Below, piece by piece: positions 35,396-44,400 of a stretch of DNA of 45,530 bases (its first letter is position 1; every line of letters begins with the position of its first letter). Below the pieces are notes generated by a model that was not told the origin of the DNA, searched no databases, and saw nothing but the letters and a program-made list of their open reading frames with translations. Source of the stretch: Bacteroidales bacterium (GTDB lineage Bacteria > Bacteroidota > Bacteroidia > Bacteroidales > UBA12170); NCBI GenBank assembly GCA_016744655.1, contig JADGDY010000016.1:1-45530 (forward strand), in the 5' to 3' direction. The translations under genes were made by a program, and so were the position numbers.

Positions 35396-36277
35396 TTATT
35401 GGATATTTATTTTCTGGCTAGCAGACTTCTTCCCATCGCTAAGTTTCAGGATATATACCCCTTCATTTAGTTGGGAAATATTAATCTCTATTTCCTCAGA
35501 ATTAAATGTTTCAATTCTTCTATTAATAATCATCCTACCCGATAAATCAAAGATTTGGTAATTAAGCTCAGTGTCAAAATCTGAAACCTCTACCATTATC
35601 ATTTTATCTGCTGGATTAGGATAAATAAACAATGATGTAAAAGGGTTTTCTGGATTAAAGATTCCAGTGTTAGATTGTGTGTTATTTGGGTATATTGTAC
35701 TATCGGCAATAAGAATGGTGTCAATAATATCCATTGCCGAAATAATAGGCCAGATGTCTGAAATAATAATATTAGATATAATGGTGTCAGTATTATAAGT
35801 GATCGTATCTGTACCATCAAGAGAATCTGCCGTAATATAGGTAGTAAGAGTATCTAAGCCCATTAATATAACTGTTGGGAAAGATTGTATTTCATACGCT
35901 TCGGTAATTGAGTTTCCATTACCTTCTTCGCCTGAAACCACTGGAGTGGTAATATTTAAACTGTCAATAAATGATTGGCAAACTGAGCTGGAATCTCCAA
36001 TGTTGATAGAAAGAAAATGGATATCGTTCTCATTACTTCCAAAATGTTGATAAGCTGAATCAACCATAGGCGAAATTTCCTGGCAAAATTGACTTTCAGT
36101 GAAGAAAAATTCTAGAGCAACATATTTATCTGGGTTTTCGTTCCAGAATTCTACTAGGTTAAAAGTGTCATTCTCCATGGTAATAGCAGTGAAATCTGGA
36201 GAGTATTGAACATTAGATTGCCCAATAGACATCATATAAATAGTAGCAAAAAAGGCTAAAAGTAAACTTTTCTTCAT
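35396..36277 (-). CDS. Thioredoxin-fold T9SS protein with degenerate active site (SxxC)
   Basis: 293 residues. Signal peptide (MKKSLLLAFFATIYMMSIGQS), then a TlpA/thioredoxin-like domain (about 28-180) and a type A sorting domain (about 220-293: FIYPNPADKMIMVEV ... FDLSGRMIINRR ... NEGVYILKLSDGKKS). The active-site position reads Ser62-Gln-Phe-Cys65 instead of CxxC, so it cannot form the usual disulfide. A cis-Pro-like QSFPTVIL follows. Residues 60-80 align well with the neighbouring protein at 38009-38791, including C65..I.PM.DS.Y..FG, but that protein has an intact C62GPC65. It may be a redox-inactive binding paralogue or act through a single cysteine. Single gene; no clear terminator seen. 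Confidence 0.85.
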   Translation of the reverse strand: MKKSLLLAFFATIYMMSIGQSNVQYSPDFTAITMENDTFNLVEFWNENPDKYVALEFFFTESQFCQEISPMVDSAYQHFGSNENDIHFLSINIGDSSSVCQSFIDSLNITTPVVSGEEGNGNSITEAYEIQSFPTVILMGLDTLTTYITADSLDGTDTITYNTDTIISNIIISDIWPIISAMDIIDTILIADSTIYPNNTQSNTGIFNPENPFTSLFIYPNPADKMIMVEVSDFDTELNYQIFDLSGRMIINRRIETFNSEEIEINISQLNEGVYILKLSDGKKSASQKINIQ

Positions 36278-36359
36278 GATATTGTTTTTTCAGGCGGTAA
36301 AGATAATAGAATGTGTGAAATGAGCCTATAATAAATTAGTGTGGAATTCTTAAAAAAGC

Positions 36360-37091
36360 TTATTGAAATATATCAGCTATTTCATTTAAAAAAGAGGGGT
36401 CATTTTCGATAGCGGTTCCAATGACGATTAAATCGGCTCCAGCATCAAATTTTTCTTTGGCTACTTTAGCGCTTCTTATGCCTCCACCCACCATTAAAGG
36501 TAGTTTAGTGATGGCTCTAACTTTTGCAACCATTTCTTTTGAAACGCTATTTGTGGCTCCACTTCCTGCGTCCAAATATATCATCTTCATGCCAATCATT
36601 TCACCTGCTTTGGCAGTTAGTGCTGCAATGCTAGGTTTGTTAGCTGGAATGGGTAAGGTGTTAGAAATATATTGAGCAGTGGTCATACTTCCACCATCTA
36701 CAAGGATATATCCAGTAGAAATAGGTTCTATTTTAGCTTGTAATATATAAGGTACCGATTCCACTTGTTTGCCAATGAGAAGTTCTGCATTTCTGCCAGA
36801 GATGAGTGAGAGGAATAACAAAGCATCTGCTTTTGAATTGATTTGCATGACCCCGCCTGGGAATATGATTAACGGAATATCAGAAACCTCTTTAAAGGCT
36901 TGAAGACACTCGTCCAGCAAATCTTTGCTTAATAGACTTCCTCCGATTAAAAAATAATCAATAGGAAAAGCTGAAAGCTTCTTTGCTAGTGGAAGAAAAT
37001 CTGATATTTCATGTTTATCAGGATCCACTAGAACAGCTAATTGCTTTTTACCTTCTTTCGATTTTTCTTTGATGCGGGAATAAATATCCAT
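36360..37091 (-). CDS. Geranylgeranylglyceryl phosphate synthase-like enzyme
   Basis: 243 residues, as expected for the GGGPS/PcrB TIM-barrel family. Motifs: LAVLVDPDKHE at 19-28, DYFLIGGSLLS, PLIIFPGGVMQI, ADALLFLSLISGRNAELLIGKQVE, TGYILVDGGSMTTAQYIS, MIYLDAGSGATNSVSKEMV, LPLMVGGGIRSAKVAKEKFDAGADLIVIGTAIENDP. The set matches bacterial group II GGGPS, found in Bacteroidota, which joins sn-glycerol-1-phosphate with a prenyl diphosphate to make an ether bond. PcrB of Firmicutes is closely related and uses heptaprenyl diphosphate. The prenyl length cannot be read from sequence here. The final membrane product in Bacteroidota is unclear. The neighbour across the divergent spacer is inorganic pyrophosphatase, which would remove the PPi product, though this may be coincidence. 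Confidence 0.92.
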   Translation of the reverse strand: MDIYSRIKEKSKEGKKQLAVLVDPDKHEISDFLPLAKKLSAFPIDYFLIGGSLLSKDLLDECLQAFKEVSDIPLIIFPGGVMQINSKADALLFLSLISGRNAELLIGKQVESVPYILQAKIEPISTGYILVDGGSMTTAQYISNTLPIPANKPSIAALTAKAGEMIGMKMIYLDAGSGATNSVSKEMVAKVRAITKLPLMVGGGIRSAKVAKEKFDAGADLIVIGTAIENDPSFLNEIADIFQ

Positions 37092-37273
37092 TATTCTATT
37101 TTGGACTTCAAAATTATTAATAATGCGGGATTTATCATAACATTAGTATTGATTTATGAAAAAAGCTTCGTATTTTCTGTTGTCTTGTCTTTGTAAATGC
37201 AAGTTTTTAAGTAAAACCACATTATTATGTTCCGATTATAATCTCACTTAAACGAATGGTGTAGATAATTACC

Positions 37274-37281
37274 TATTTTTG
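37274..37281 (+). promoter_or_regulatory. -7 promoter element TATTTTTG for ppa
   Basis: TATTTTTGC lies 46 bases before ATG 37327 in the divergent spacer shared with the GGGPS gene. No clear -33. Confidence 0.6.
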
Positions 37282-37326
37282 CAACTCAATACCTAAATAT
37301 ACGTAACATATAAAAAAATATAATAA

Positions 37327-38001
37327 ATGGCTAATTCATTAATGGATCCTATTGGGAAACTAATGGGACTAAGATATAAATCACACCCTTGGCATGGGGT
37401 AGATGTTGGAAAATCAGCTCCAGAAGTCTTAACATGTTATATTGAAATGGTTCCAACTGATACCGTAAAGTATGAGGTAGACAAGGAATCAGGATATTTA
37501 AAGCTTGATCGTCCTGCAAAATATTCCAATACTGTACCTGCTTTATATGGATTCATCCCTCAAACCTATTCAGCAGAAAATGTAGCTGAATATTGTAAAA
37601 AAATGACGGATAGAAAGGGAATTGTTGGGGATGGTGATCCAATTGATATTTGTGTTTTAACAGAGAAAGAAATCACTCACGGAGATATTCTAGTTAGAGC
37701 AAGACCGATAGGTGGATTTAGAATGATAGATGGTGACGAGGCTGATGATAAGATTATTGCAGTTCTTGATGGTGATGTGGTTTATGGAGATATGAGGGAT
37801 ATTCATGATGCACCTGCACTCATTATTGAAAGACTAAAGCATTACTTCTTAACTTATAAAGATATGCCAGGTGAAAATGAGCTTAATGTTGAGATTACTC
37901 ATACCTATAATGCAGAAGAGGCTCAAGAAGTAATCAAAAGATCTATGAAAGATTATCAAAATAAGTTTGAAACTTTACAAACTATTTTGTCAGGATATTA
38001 A
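37327..38001 (+). CDS. ppa: Inorganic pyrophosphatase, family I
   Basis: 224 residues; family I enzymes range from about 170 residues in E. coli to longer forms such as this. The signature GDGDPIDICVL gives Asp102, Asp104 and Asp107, the metal-binding D-x-D-P-x-D motif. Others are KYEVDKESGYLKLDR, ALYGFIPQTY (E/P.NYGFIP type), RARPIGGFRMIDGDEADDKIIAV with Asp140-Asp141-Lys, and KHYFLTYKD near the end. It hydrolyses pyrophosphate in the cytosol, pulling biosynthetic reactions forward. The length and the missing N-terminal E. coli features are normal for Bacteroidota. Convergent with the next gene, with only seven bases between stops and no terminator there. Confidence 0.96.
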   Translation: MANSLMDPIGKLMGLRYKSHPWHGVDVGKSAPEVLTCYIEMVPTDTVKYEVDKESGYLKLDRPAKYSNTVPALYGFIPQTYSAENVAEYCKKMTDRKGIVGDGDPIDICVLTEKEITHGDILVRARPIGGFRMIDGDEADDKIIAVLDGDVVYGDMRDIHDAPALIIERLKHYFLTYKDMPGENELNVEITHTYNAEEAQEVIKRSMKDYQNKFETLQTILSGY

Positions 38002-38008
38002 ACAGGCA

Positions 38009-38791
38009 CTATTTTTTGATGAATGTTCTTGAGAATCTGTCTCCAGATTTAAATTCAACAGAAATAAGATAAACACCGTTTTGAAAATCATTCACATCGA
38101 TAGAAATATCTAATGTGGATGATTTTTTGCTTTCTGACCATATTTCATGACCTGTGATAGAATAGATTTTTACGTTCTTAATATTTGAATTGTTCGAAGT
38201 TTTAATGTTTATGTAATCGGTACTTGGATTTGGGTAAACTGCAAATTCTTCTTGATGATCCATTTCACTAGTATTACTGGACACCAATCCATATTTTGTT
38301 TCTAATAAAGAAATAATTTCCATGGCTGACTGAGGAACAGGAATAGCTTGTTCAACAATCGAATGGTCAGGAGCAATTAAAATGATACTAGGATAATATG
38401 GGATTTTGAAGGTTTCATACACAAAACTTCCACCTCCATCAAGTCCCGAAATTGTTGGGTAATGTGTACCATATTCTTCTTCAAATTCGATAACCATATC
38501 ATTATTAAATGTTTTGTCTATTGCCAAAACATATAAGCCATGTTCATTTTGACCAAAATAACGATAAACTGAATCCATCATTGGCGCTATTGTTTGACAT
38601 GGTCCACATGTAACACTAAAAAAGTCAATCAATACATATTGTTCGTAATCATCTAGGATAGTATATAGATGTTGCATATTGCCATGTACGTCTTTAGCAG
38701 TAAAATCTATGGCTTCAGTAAGGGGAGTTTGTGCTGTTAGACCAATGTTGAAAATTAAACTTATAATAACAATGTAGATTGATTTCTTCAT
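38009..38791 (-). CDS. TlpA-like thioredoxin-fold T9SS protein with intact CGPC
   Basis: 260 residues from ATG 38791. A longer reading from 38818 would start inside the -7 element and is rejected. Signal peptide MKKSIYIVIISLIFNIGLTAQ, then a thioredoxin/TlpA domain with IDFFSVTCGPCQTIAPMMDS (Cys62 and Cys65), DGGGSFVYETFKIPYYPSIIL containing the cis-Pro, and a C-terminal type A sorting domain (about 190-260: FAVYPNPSTDYINIKT ... YSITGHEIW ... FQNGVYLISVEF). It should be exported through T9SS and attached to or released from the surface. The redox site appears functional; partners unknown. Close relative of 35396-36277. Confidence 0.9.
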   Translation of the reverse strand: MKKSIYIVIISLIFNIGLTAQTPLTEAIDFTAKDVHGNMQHLYTILDDYEQYVLIDFFSVTCGPCQTIAPMMDSVYRYFGQNEHGLYVLAIDKTFNNDMVIEFEEEYGTHYPTISGLDGGGSFVYETFKIPYYPSIILIAPDHSIVEQAIPVPQSAMEIISLLETKYGLVSSNTSEMDHQEEFAVYPNPSTDYINIKTSNNSNIKNVKIYSITGHEIWSESKKSSTLDISIDVNDFQNGVYLISVEFKSGDRFSRTFIKK

Positions 38792-38815
38792 AATTTGTGA
38801 TGATATTGTGTAAGA

Positions 38816-38823
38816 CAAAAGTA
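38816..38823 (-). promoter_or_regulatory. -7 promoter element TACTTTTG for the CGPC protein gene
   Basis: TACTTTTG on the minus strand, 24 bases before ATG 38791; it supports that start over 38818. Confidence 0.6.
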
Positions 38824-38970
38824 TGCAATTTTCATGCCGTTTGCTTGTTAAAAGAAACTAAAGGTAATGATTATCTTTCTGGAGATCGGTGGAATCATCT
38901 GGATCAACGAGTGACTCTATCATAAAGGAAATAATTCTAAATCCAGTTTCATCCCCATCTTCAAAATCCC

Positions 38971-38978
38971 TATTTTTG
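38971..38978 (+). promoter_or_regulatory. -7 promoter element TATTTTTG for the PKD/thioredoxin-like gene
   Basis: TATTTTTGC lies 19 bases before ATG 38998, giving a leader of about 12 bases. -33 not clear. Confidence 0.6.
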
Positions 38979-38997
38979 CAGAAATAGCTTATTATTT

Positions 38998-40464
38998 ATG
39001 AGAAAAAGCCTGTCATTTCTATTGTTTATTATTGTATTGTCTTCGTTTAGTCAGGTAACTATGGAATCTGTACTAATAGAAATGGGGACGGCAACATGGA
39101 GTTCTGCCTGTTCCAACGAAGCCCAATTAATTGAGCAAATGGAAGCTGATGGATATGAAATTAGTGTGATTAATTATCATTTAAACGATCCATTTTCAAA
39201 TATCTTTGCAAACCAAAGAGCAGGATATTATCAAATACAGAATATTCCATACCCCATAGTAGGAGGGCAAACCATAGATGCAGGAGATTATGACGAGTAT
39301 GTAGCTGCTTACCAACAATCAAATAATACACCCTCCTCATTTACCATTACTGCTACAGGAGAATTTTTGAAAGATACTCTCTCTTTAGAATTAGAAATTT
39401 ATAAAGTAGCTGATTATGAGAGTGATTCCATTAGTCTATTTCTAACACTTACAGAATCAAGTATAGAATTCGATTGGCAAGGAATGACAAGCTTAAATAG
39501 TGTTGAGAGAAGTATGTCTCCTAGTGCATCAGGTATTCCATTAGATTTTTCAGAATCGAATTATCTGGAGATTGAAGCCAAGTTTCTTTTCGAAGGCGAA
39601 TGGAACCCTGAGAATATGGAACTGGTCAGCTTTATACAAAATGATACTACCAAAGAAGTTCTACAATGTCACTCTGAAAATATCAATACTTTTGCTCCAT
39701 TACCTGTTCATGCTTTTTTTCAAGTGGAAGATACCTTAGTCTGTCGCAAAGAAATAGTAATTTTCCAGAATCATAGTACAGGAGATGCGGATCAAATACA
39801 CTGGTATTTGGAAGGTGGAGACCCAGAAGAGTCTTTTGAGGAACATCCAAATGTAAGGTATCATGAATCAGGTGAATATAATGTAAAACTTATAGTCAGT
39901 AATGCCATAAGTTCAGATACATCTTCGATAAATGAATATATTCATGTGCAAGAATTACCTGAATTATCATTTTCAGTTCTTCCTGAATTTTGTGATATTC
40001 ATGTTGCATATTCTTTAACTGAAGGAGAACCAGAGGAGGGGCAGTATTTTGGACTATTTGTTGACACTGGATACTTTCATCCTGAAGCCGCTGGTATAGG
40101 TAGCCATTATGTTTATTTTACTTATCAAGATTCCGAAACTTTATGTTCAGATACATTAGGACAAGAAGCCTATGTTGACGTGTGTGAAGCGCTTGAAGAG
40201 TCGGACAAGTATGATCATTCCTTTCCCATTCATGTCTATAAGAAATCTAATCGCCGAATACAAATAGAAAGGACTTCCACTTTATTTAATGAAAATGTCA
40301 AGGTGCAATTGTTTGACATCAACGGACAAGTTTTGTCTCAAATTTTCGAATTAAATAATACAGCGCCCAGTAAAGCGTTTTCTATACCTAATAATTGTCC
40401 CATAGTTATTATTCGGTGCTCCAACGCGAACCATTTTTTTGTGAAGAAGTATGAGACTTTTTAG
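38998..40464 (+). CDS. Exported Omp28/thioredoxin-like protein with PKD domain
   Basis: 488 residues. Signal peptide (MRKSLSFLLFIIVLSSFSQ). An Omp28- or thioredoxin-like domain follows (20-115): VLIEMGTATWSSACSNEAQLIE, VINYHLNDPFSN and ANQRAGYYQIQNIPYPIVGGQ. The usual WCxxC is WSSAC, giving Ser35 and Cys38, so the first cysteine is lost. A beta-sandwich region comes next, then a PKD domain (about 240-320: CRKEIVIFQNHSTGDADQIHWYLEGGDPEESFEEHPNVRYHESGEYNVKLIVSN), then a C-terminal segment (about 410-488) with VQLFDINGQVLSQIF and FFVKKY that looks like a divergent T9SS sorting domain lacking the clear PNP motif. The last 14 bases overlap the next gene, implying co-expression. Role unknown. Confidence 0.82.
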   Translation: MRKSLSFLLFIIVLSSFSQVTMESVLIEMGTATWSSACSNEAQLIEQMEADGYEISVINYHLNDPFSNIFANQRAGYYQIQNIPYPIVGGQTIDAGDYDEYVAAYQQSNNTPSSFTITATGEFLKDTLSLELEIYKVADYESDSISLFLTLTESSIEFDWQGMTSLNSVERSMSPSASGIPLDFSESNYLEIEAKFLFEGEWNPENMELVSFIQNDTTKEVLQCHSENINTFAPLPVHAFFQVEDTLVCRKEIVIFQNHSTGDADQIHWYLEGGDPEESFEEHPNVRYHESGEYNVKLIVSNAISSDTSSINEYIHVQELPELSFSVLPEFCDIHVAYSLTEGEPEEGQYFGLFVDTGYFHPEAAGIGSHYVYFTYQDSETLCSDTLGQEAYVDVCEALEESDKYDHSFPIHVYKKSNRRIQIERTSTLFNENVKVQLFDINGQVLSQIFELNNTAPSKAFSIPNNCPIVIIRCSNANHFFVKKYETF

Positions 40465-41260
40465 TTCTATTATTCTAATTGTTGGCATGGCTTGGTACAC
40501 TACTATTCATGCTCAAGAAACCACTATTAACAATCCTCTTGAATGGATCGATTTTGAGTTTGGTGAGCATGGCATATGGCAATCTAAAAATGGTACTCAT
40601 GGCCCTGGACCCAAAATTCCAAATCAGTGGGATAAAAGCAATGTTATTGTAAATGAAAATGGGGAGCTGTTACTAAAAATATCAAATCACAAAGGGCAAT
40701 GGTATTCTTCTGAGGTTAGAACCAAAGAATGTGCTAAATATGGAACATATATTTTGGATATGGTTTTATTAGATTCCATTCACCTCGATGTGCTTGATGC
40801 TAATATTATAATTGGAGTATTTTTTTATGAAGGTATTAATGAAAAAGAATTCGATATAGAATTTGCCAAATGGGGTTATCCTAATGAAATAAGAAATACT
40901 GAATGTTCTATCCATTCTCCATTAGGTTCGTATAGTTCCTTATTTCATACTGGATCTGTTAATGATACAAATGAGGAGCTTATTTATAGAAAACTTCGTG
41001 CCCAAATATTATGGACTGCAAATCAAATTACTTATAAAGTATTTCGAACGATCGTTGGAGATGCAGGTATGGGTAATTGGGAGTTGCAAGGAGAATGGAA
41101 ATTTAGTTCTAATTATGAAAATTATGATTCAAATTTTATTCCGAAAGAAACAGATAATATGCATTTGCATTTTAACTTCTGGCTAATGAATGGTTTAAAA
41201 CCTACTAATAATAAGGAATCAAGAATTATGATTACAAATTATCAATATTTACCACAATAG
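40451..41260 (+). CDS. Exported GH16-like (laminarinase/lichenase fold) protein
   Basis: 269 residues. Signal peptide (MRLFSSIILIVGMAWYTTIHAQ). The domain reads like glycoside hydrolase family 16: WDKSNVIVNENGELLLKISNHKGQWYSSEVRTKECAKYGTYILDM (the N-terminal strand set W....V...G.L.L......W.SGEVRT....YG..E) and EKEFDIEFAKWG, which holds the catalytic E-x-D-x-E motif as Glu133, Asp135 and Glu137. Later WELQGEW and MHLHFNFWLMNG fit the C-terminal strands. GH16 enzymes cut beta-1,3 or beta-1,3-1,4 glucans, agarose, carrageenan and others. At this divergence the substrate cannot be assigned, and no carbohydrate-binding module or T9SS domain is visible. Its ATG overlaps the previous gene by 14 bases. 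Confidence 0.72.
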   Translation: MRLFSSIILIVGMAWYTTIHAQETTINNPLEWIDFEFGEHGIWQSKNGTHGPGPKIPNQWDKSNVIVNENGELLLKISNHKGQWYSSEVRTKECAKYGTYILDMVLLDSIHLDVLDANIIIGVFFYEGINEKEFDIEFAKWGYPNEIRNTECSIHSPLGSYSSLFHTGSVNDTNEELIYRKLRAQILWTANQITYKVFRTIVGDAGMGNWELQGEWKFSSNYENYDSNFIPKETDNMHLHFNFWLMNGLKPTNNKESRIMITNYQYLPQ

Positions 41261-41343
41261 AAGATGCCTCAGCAATTAATGCAATGTAGCTTATAGAAAA
41301 GCACTAAATTTTTTTGTTAAAAGCAACTTTAGCAAAATCCATC

Positions 41344-41403
41344 ATGTCAGTTATAAGAAAAGTAATACAAGTATTTAAACAAAATCTAAAGAAGAAACGG
41401 TAA
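41344..41403 (+). CDS. Possible 19-residue basic peptide upstream of the C25 peptidase
   Basis: ATG 41344 opens MSVIRKVIQVFKQNLKKKR and stops at TAA 41401-41403. The peptide is strongly basic (seven Lys/Arg in 19) and amphipathic in helical projection. AACTTTAGC about 20 bases upstream resembles a degenerate -7. Such short frames can be chance; no homologue is known to me. It lies between the GH16-like gene and the peptidase gene, about 90 bases ahead of the latter. Confidence 0.25.
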   Translation: MSVIRKVIQVFKQNLKKKR

Positions 41404-41492
41404 TATCAATAATTAACGTGTTCATTCATAATTTATTAGTATACTTGCGCTACCTTTTGAAAAATTTTTACAAACTCAAATAAAACTCAATC

Positions 41493-44400
41493 ATGAAGAA
41501 AATTTTACTAATTGCTATGGCTGTAATGATAGGCTTTGCCTCCTTTGCAGATGGTAGCTTTTCTGTGAATTATTCACAGAGCTCTGATAGTGAGAGACAA
41601 CTGTCATTTACACTTGGTAACTACAGTATTGAAAACACTGTAATTAATGGCCAAAACTTTTCTAAAATTGTTTTTGACCATAGTGTAGTTACTAACCAAA
41701 AAGGATGGGCTGAATTACCTTTTTTAAATAGTTCCGTTCAAATCTCGAATCAAAAGAATGTAACTGTTGATGTTGCGAATAGTGATTTTATCGATATCAC
41801 TTTAGATTATCCTTTAGTACCTTCTAGAGGTACTATATACAGAAACCAAGATCCTAGCACACTTCCTTATGTTATTGATCCTGCTTCTGTTAATGATACT
41901 TGGTATCCTAAATCAATTACTAGCTCTGAAGAGCCATTTATCTTAAGAGACGTTCGTGGTGCAAATGTGAAGGTTTATCCTTTTCAATATAATGCCGCTA
42001 GTAATACATTAAGAGTTTATACTCAGGTTACTGTAAATGTTAATGATAACAACAGCCCTGCTATTAATCCAAAAACTCGTACTTCAGTTAAAGTTTTACA
42101 AGAAATGGATGCTATGTATAATAGTATTTTTGTTAACTATGCTAGTCATACACGCGAAGCACTTCCTATTGGAGACTTTGGTGATATTTTAGTGGTTACC
42201 ACTGAAAGAGATGAGGTTGCTTTACAACCATTTATCGATTGGAAAATGGAAAAAGGATTTAATGTTTTTAAAGAAGTTGTTGCTACTGGAACAAACGTTA
42301 AGACTCTTATTCAAGAAGCTTATGATAATAATCCTAATATCATGTATGTTCAGCTTTCAGGTGACTGGGCTGATATTAAATGTGACCTAGGTGGTGGAGC
42401 AAATGCACCAATGGATCCTATGTTGGGTTGTGTTGAAGGTACTGATGTTTATCCTGAAATTGCTATTGGTCGTTTCTCTGGATCTTCTCCAGCTCATATC
42501 ACTGTTCAAGTTGATAAAGCTATTAATTACGAAAAGAACCCTGAAGTAGATGGTACTTGGTATAGCAAATCTTTTGGTTTAGCTTCTGATGAAGGTGCTG
42601 GAAGTGGTGATGATGGTGAGCAAGATAAAGTTCATGTTCAAAATATTTTCGATTATAGACTAGAACCATTTACCTATGATGAACATTATGGTGTTTATGC
42701 ACCAAGTGCAAATGTTGGACAAGTTATTGACGCTATTAATAGTGGTGTAAGTATTGCTAACTATACTGGTCATGGTTCAGAAACTACTTGGGTAACAACG
42801 GGTTTCTCAAATTCTAACATTGCGAATCTTACTAACGAAAATAAACTTCCTTTTATTTTTTCTGTAGCTTGTGTTAATGGTGCTTTCCATTCTGGGGAAT
42901 GCTTTGGTGAAGCTTGGTTGAAAAAAGAAAATGGTGGTGCTGTAATGGCATTAATGGCAACAATTAATCAACCTTGGCAACCACCAATGCGTGGTCAAGA
43001 TTATTTCAATGATATTTTAACAGGAGGTTATGATTACACAACTAATACTGGTAATGGAACAAGTACTGAAGAAGGTAGAACTTTCTTAGGAAGTATTGTA
43101 GTTAATGGATTAAACTTAATGTATGCAGAATCTTCTGGTGGAGATGATTTAGAAACAATTCAAACTTGGACTACTTTTGGTGACTGTTCATTACAACCAA
43201 GAACTATTGCTCCTATGGAAATTAGTTTAAGTAATGAGACCATTATTAGTGGAATTGATTTTACAACAACAGTTACGGTTGATGGTAATACAATGCCTGG
43301 TGCTATGGTTGCGCTTTCTCAAGCAGGTAATGATCTTTATTACAGTGCTATTGCTGATGAGAATGGAGAAGTTACTATTGAACATGAATTAACTCCTGGT
43401 GATGCGAAATTCGTTGTTACAGCTATGAATACTCAGACTATTTACGAAACTGTTCAAATTATTTCTCCAGAAGGTCCTTATTTGGTTATTGATGATTTTG
43501 AAGTGAATACTGCTGATGGTTTGGTGATATATGATTCTGAAATCTCTATGGATGTTGCATTTAAAAACTTAGGTGCTGATCCTGCAACTGGTGTTACAGT
43601 GACTATTACTTCTGATAATAGCGATTATTGTACATTACTAAGTGGTACTACAATCACTATTGGTGATGTTGATGCTGATGAAATGATTACCATGGAAGAT
43701 GCATTTAGCTTTGCTATTGCTGATAATACTCCTGACCAATTTCTTGAGACTTTAACTTTTGAAATCAATGGTGCTGACGAAATGTGGGAAGACAATGTAA
43801 GTTTCAAAATTAATGCTCCTGCATTAAATATTGTTTTTGCTGAAATTGATGATGCTACTGGTGACGGAAACGGTCGCTTAGATGCTGGTGAAACTGCAAT
43901 CTTAAAATTTAATGCTAATAATGATGGTCATGCTGCTTCTCCAGAAGCTAATATGACTATTGCTACTTCAAGCCCTTATATCACATTAAATGCTACAACT
44001 GCTAATATTGGTTTATTAGATGCTGAAGGTACTGCAATGGCTGAATTTGAAATTACTGTTGCTGATGATGCTCCACTTGGAGAATTAGCTAACTTCTCTA
44101 CTGATATGGCTGCTGGAAATTACTCAACAAGTAATTCTGTAATGCTTCCACTTGGTTTGGTTATCGAGGATTGGGAGTCTGGTGATTTCGCTCAGTATGA
44201 TTGGGCTTTCAGTGGGAATGCTGACTGGACAATTATTGAAGGTTCAGATGTTTATGAAGGAACTTATTCTGCTAAATCAGGTGTAATTACTCATAGTCAG
44301 AGCTCTATTATGCAGATAGATGTTACTGCTGCTAGTGAAAGTTTGGTTAGTTTCTATAGTAAAGTGAGTTCTGAAGGTGGATATGATTACTTGAAATTCT

